Part shown: one piece after another, positions 15,195 through 17,383 of the stretch
Position numbering within the stretch: the stretch's first letter is position 1
Layout of the letters: each line of letters starts with the position of its first letter
Assembly (NCBI GenBank): GCA_026125865.1
Contig: JAHCKI010000016.1
Coordinates: 1 to 17,383, forward strand
Reading direction: 5' to 3'
From: Rhodospirillales bacterium
GTDB lineage: Bacteria; Pseudomonadota; Alphaproteobacteria; Rhodospirillales; Defluviicoccaceae
Length of the DNA: 17,383 nucleotides
Translations under genes and position numbers: made by a program
The notes under the pieces: model-generated
Told to the model about the DNA's origin: nothing
What the model saw: only the letters and a program-made list of their open reading frames with translations
The model's database searches: none

Positions 15195-15305
15195 GGAGCC
15201 AAATGGTCCAAAAGAATCCTGACGATTCAACAAGTTAACGCTTCCGGTCGCATTGCTTGGTGTACCAGTCTGGTGGGCTGGCTTCAAGGGTCATTTTCCG
15301 CTGCG

Positions 15306-16736
15306 TCATCGCACCAGCGAGGGCTGGCCCTGCTTCCGGCGGCGGCCTCGGCGGGTTGGTGTGCCGGTGGCGGCGCGTTCGGCTTTGATGCGGGCCAGAA
15401 GTTCGGATGCCGGTTCGTCGTTCGGGTCCTGCGGCACCAGTTCACCCCGGAACGCCTTGGCCAGGACCGCACTGTCCAACTGTGCCGCTTCTTTCTTTGC
15501 CTGCGCCACCCGTTGTCGAACCAGAGAATATGATGCTTCCGACGAGCGCAATCGCTCCATGATTTCTTGCTGTTCTGGTTCCGGTGGTATCGGGACAATA
15601 AGCTTCGCAGCGGATTTCGTGTTGATGACACCCTGGGCAGAACCCGTAGAAAAGCCCAGTAGTTGGGATTGACCGATAGGGGACTGAAGAAATGCCTCAA
15701 GGTATTCCGATATCCCGGCAAGCGGCCTTGCGAAAACCACGTTCGCGCAGTTCATCTCGCCCAGCCCATACGGGACCATGCACGTGTCACCCCGATTGGC
15801 ACCAACACGCACTATCAAGATATCCCCCCCCTGAAGCTGCGATTTTCTCAGGGACTTATGAAAACCTGGATCGATATATCGGACTTCTAAAAGATTGAGC
15901 CGTGCGGGCCTCACATTTTGAGAACGGACGAAAATGACGCCTGCGTCTGGGTCACAGTAGTGCTGACTGGTGGGCCCGACGTGACCAACTGAAACACGAT
16001 GGCACAAGGCGGCTAGATGGAAGCATGCCCAACTTTCAGGAAGCCCTGAGAATAATTCGATCTTGTTGGTTGCGCAATTTGCCGACCATCGTTCGTAAGC
16101 GGGTTCAATGTCAGGGTGTTCAGTGCGCCAGTCGGCGGTTAGGTCGCCTCGGAAGGCGGCGGCGAGGACGGACTGGCGGTAGCGGTCCAGCAAGGCCGGG
16201 ATGGCGTCCAGGGCTTCCTTGGCCCGTCCGCTCCGCGCCATCAGTGCCTCGATCTTCGCCACGATCCGCCGCTGTTCCTCAGTCGGCGGCAACGCTATTT
16301 CGGTTGCTTCGAACTTGCCTTTCGTGACGTGACGCAGACCGACTCCACCGTGCGCCTTGCCGATCAGTTCCTCAAGTTTCTGGTTTATTGCTAAGCGCAG
16401 GAAGCGCTTGTCGATGAGACCATCGTTGAACAGCACTCTGAAGATGTGCTGATTCAGAACGGCGGTTTCGCCGCTCCAGATGTGGGCACCGAAGGATGTT
16501 CCTGGCGTTCCCGACCACGCGAACAGCAACTCGCCGTTTTGAACCAGGAACTTATCCGCCACCGGTCCGTCGAAGTGGTTGAACGACGCGGAAGGATTGT
16601 TCAGATTCTGAATACGAATGATTGGCAGTCCGACATCCATCCAGTCGCTTGGCTTGAATGCCTTGCCATTTATCAATGAACAGATTTGGCCGATCTCTGC
16701 CGCAGCCCAGGTTGACGGTGGTGAGGCGTGTGTCAT
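15306..16736 (-). CDS. hsdS: Type I restriction-modification specificity subunit HsdS
   Basis: The 476-residue protein has the complete HsdS plan. It has target-recognition domain 1 (about 8-148), a central conserved helix (149-200, LPPTEEQRRIVAKIEALMAR to VLAAAFRGDLT), target-recognition domain 2 (about 225-380), and a distal conserved helix (381-431, IPPEPEQQEIMERLRSS to VLAKAFRGELV). Each half recognises one part of a split DNA site. It overlaps the upstream HsdM-like frame by ATGA, the normal hsdM-hsdS coupling. No hsdR follows; the next sequence is the recombinase remnant on the other strand. With HsdM reduced to a C-terminal piece, HsdS has no methyltransferase partner here and would be inert unless another hsdM exists. 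Confidence 0.9.
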   Translation of the reverse strand: MTHASPPSTWAAAEIGQICSLINGKAFKPSDWMDVGLPIIRIQNLNNPSASFNHFDGPVADKFLVQNGELLFAWSGTPGTSFGAHIWSGETAVLNQHIFRVLFNDGLIDKRFLRLAINQKLEELIGKAHGGVGLRHVTKGKFEATEIALPPTEEQRRIVAKIEALMARSGRAKEALDAIPALLDRYRQSVLAAAFRGDLTADWRTEHPDIEPAYERWSANCATNKIELFSGLPESWACFHLAALCHRVSVGHVGPTSQHYCDPDAGVIFVRSQNVRPARLNLLEVRYIDPGFHKSLRKSQLQGGDILIVRVGANRGDTCMVPYGLGEMNCANVVFARPLAGISEYLEAFLQSPIGQSQLLGFSTGSAQGVINTKSAAKLIVPIPPEPEQQEIMERLRSSEASYSLVRQRVAQAKKEAAQLDSAVLAKAFRGELVPQDPNDEPASELLARIKAERAATGTPTRRGRRRKQGQPSLVR

Positions 16737-17383
16737 TCGGCTGCCCTCACACCAACTTCGGCTTCTTCCGGTTCTTCGCCCTCCAGTTCGGCGGTCAGGG
16801 CCTCCATCTCTTCAAGGGCCGCGCGCAGGTTGTCGATGATCTCGGCGGCGATGATCTCGGGGTCCGGCAGGGTGCCGTCACCGGCGCTCTCGTCGCGTAG
16901 CCACGTGATGTCCAGATTGTCGCCCCGCGCGGCAATGGCATCGCGGGTATAGCAACGGAAGCGGCTTTGCTCGCCGGTGTCGGTGCGCTTCGCGTTGCCG
17001 TAGGGGTCGTCGCCGAACTCGGCCTCGAAGTCGGCGAAGTGCTGGCGCGTCATCGGCCGGGTCTTGCCGTAAGGCGGGATGTTGGTGCGCAGGTCGCAAA
17101 CCCAGACGTCCTTGGTGTTGCCCTTGTCCTTGTATGTTTTCCCTGTCGCGGCTCCGCCGCTCCGCGCCTCTTGGCTGTCATCGTCCTGGAACGAGAACAC
17201 GCCCTCGTTGGGGCGGTCCTGGTCGGGCAGGAACTTGCCCAATGCGTCGGTGTATTCCACCATCGGCTGCTCGACCGGCTCGAAGCCGTAGAGTTCGTAG
17301 ACCTTGCGGATTTCCGCCGTCATCGCGTCGACAGCGCGGATATCGGCCGCATGGCGGTCGACGAAGCCCCGCGGGAGCCGCGC
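16733..17383 (-). CDS. In-frame HisRS N-terminus / HsdM C-terminus chimera (partial, runs off the edge)
   Basis: The frame is open from the window edge, so the start is not seen. The first 71 or so codons (17383 to about 17171) read as the N-terminus of histidyl-tRNA synthetase: RLPRGFVDRHAADIRAVDAM, then YELYGFEPVEQP, EYTDALGKFLPDQDRPNEGV and FSFQDDD. In HisRS the next residues should be close to EQWLSLRYDLTAP. Instead a short Gly/Ala/Arg stretch leads at about 17150 into the HsdM C-terminus: KGNTKDVWVCDLRTNIPPYG, KTRPMTRQHFADFE, RFRCYTRDAIAARGDNLDIT, ending in an acidic helix. The HsdM SAM-binding and NPPF motifs are absent, as are HisRS motifs 2 and 3. Neither activity can remain. An ATG at 17323 could start a shorter product. 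HsdS would be expressed from whatever drives this frame. Confidence 0.8.
   Translation of the reverse strand, partial: ARLPRGFVDRHAADIRAVDAMTAEIRKVYELYGFEPVEQPMVEYTDALGKFLPDQDRPNEGVFSFQDDDSQEARSGGAATGKTYKDKGNTKDVWVCDLRTNIPPYGKTRPMTRQHFADFEAEFGDDPYGNAKRTDTGEQSRFRCYTRDAIAARGDNLDITWLRDESAGDGTLPDPEIIAAEIIDNLRAALEEMEALTAELEGEEPEEAEVGVRAAE

Larger units (their letters stand above)
14028..15533 (+). pseudogene. Serine recombinase lacking the catalytic domain, with read-through C-terminus
   Basis: Residues about 27-150 are a recombinase domain (RGYWVFWPPKGYRYEE, ITQ-like MLTQPLYAGYLEHPDW). A zinc-ribbon follows (C173-x2-C176 with C198 and C203), then a coiled coil (about 250-310, ANIERQIEQLLDRI) and the family's usual end (LAYCRNQGFRTPKTTLPFNVLG). 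The N-terminal resolvase domain with the catalytic serine is absent. The frame starts inside the toxin-antitoxin promoter, and homology begins only near 14100. After about residue 373 the frame passes through a tRNA-Glu-like end and then runs antisense through the 3' end of hsdS to a stop at 15533. Those last 115 or so residues are not real protein history. It is a non-functional remnant of a large serine integrase. Confidence 0.85.

Overview
The window is GC-rich DNA from a proteobacterium, most likely an alphaproteobacterium of Rhodospirillales type. The clues are the histidyl-tRNA synthetase N-terminus at the right edge, the style of the secreted proteins, and the relaxase and serine-recombinase families. 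This placement is inference from remembered family signatures, not from a search.

Left part (1-6413): a same-strand run of envelope-associated genes. The first is an ExeA/GspA-like AAA ATPase with one membrane helix, a very long Glu/Ala/Thr/Pro-rich spacer and a C-terminal peptidoglycan-binding domain. Next are an exported FecR-domain protein ending in about 120 residues of GAGDA and GGAGGD repeats, a polytopic ICMT-like membrane methyltransferase, and an alpha/beta hydrolase. The hydrolase has lost its native N-terminus at the right end of a 264-bp miniature inverted-repeat element (MITE, TSD TTA), which supplies a new start.

Middle part (6414-11881): about 1.1 kb without a convincing gene holds an AT-rich stretch with helically phased 10-bp repeats and several palindromic intergenic repeats, including a perfect 2 x 32-bp inverted repeat. 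Four genes for exported proteins of unknown function follow. Two are lipoproteins on the plus strand. Two are translationally coupled secreted proteins on the minus strand. A Tat-exported DUF1513 beta-propeller-like protein is transcribed divergently from the latter pair.

Right part (11882-17383): a patchwork of mobile-element remains. It has mobC and a truncated MOBP-type relaxase (coupled, with a possible oriT upstream), a complete HigBA-like toxin-antitoxin pair, and a serine recombinase without its catalytic domain. The recombinase frame runs into 17 bp identical to a tRNA-Glu 3' end. Beyond lie an apparently intact hsdS and an open frame in which the N-terminus of histidyl-tRNA synthetase is joined in frame to the C-terminus of HsdM. 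The type I restriction-modification system is therefore not functional as seen here: there is no hsdR and no HsdM catalytic motif.

The strongest unusual signals are the HisRS-HsdM chimera, the MITE that reshapes the hydrolase gene, the tRNA-Glu footprint at the recombinase end, and the ExeA-like/FecR-repeat/ICMT-like gene set as a candidate cell-envelope system. No rRNA, complete tRNA or CRISPR array was seen.
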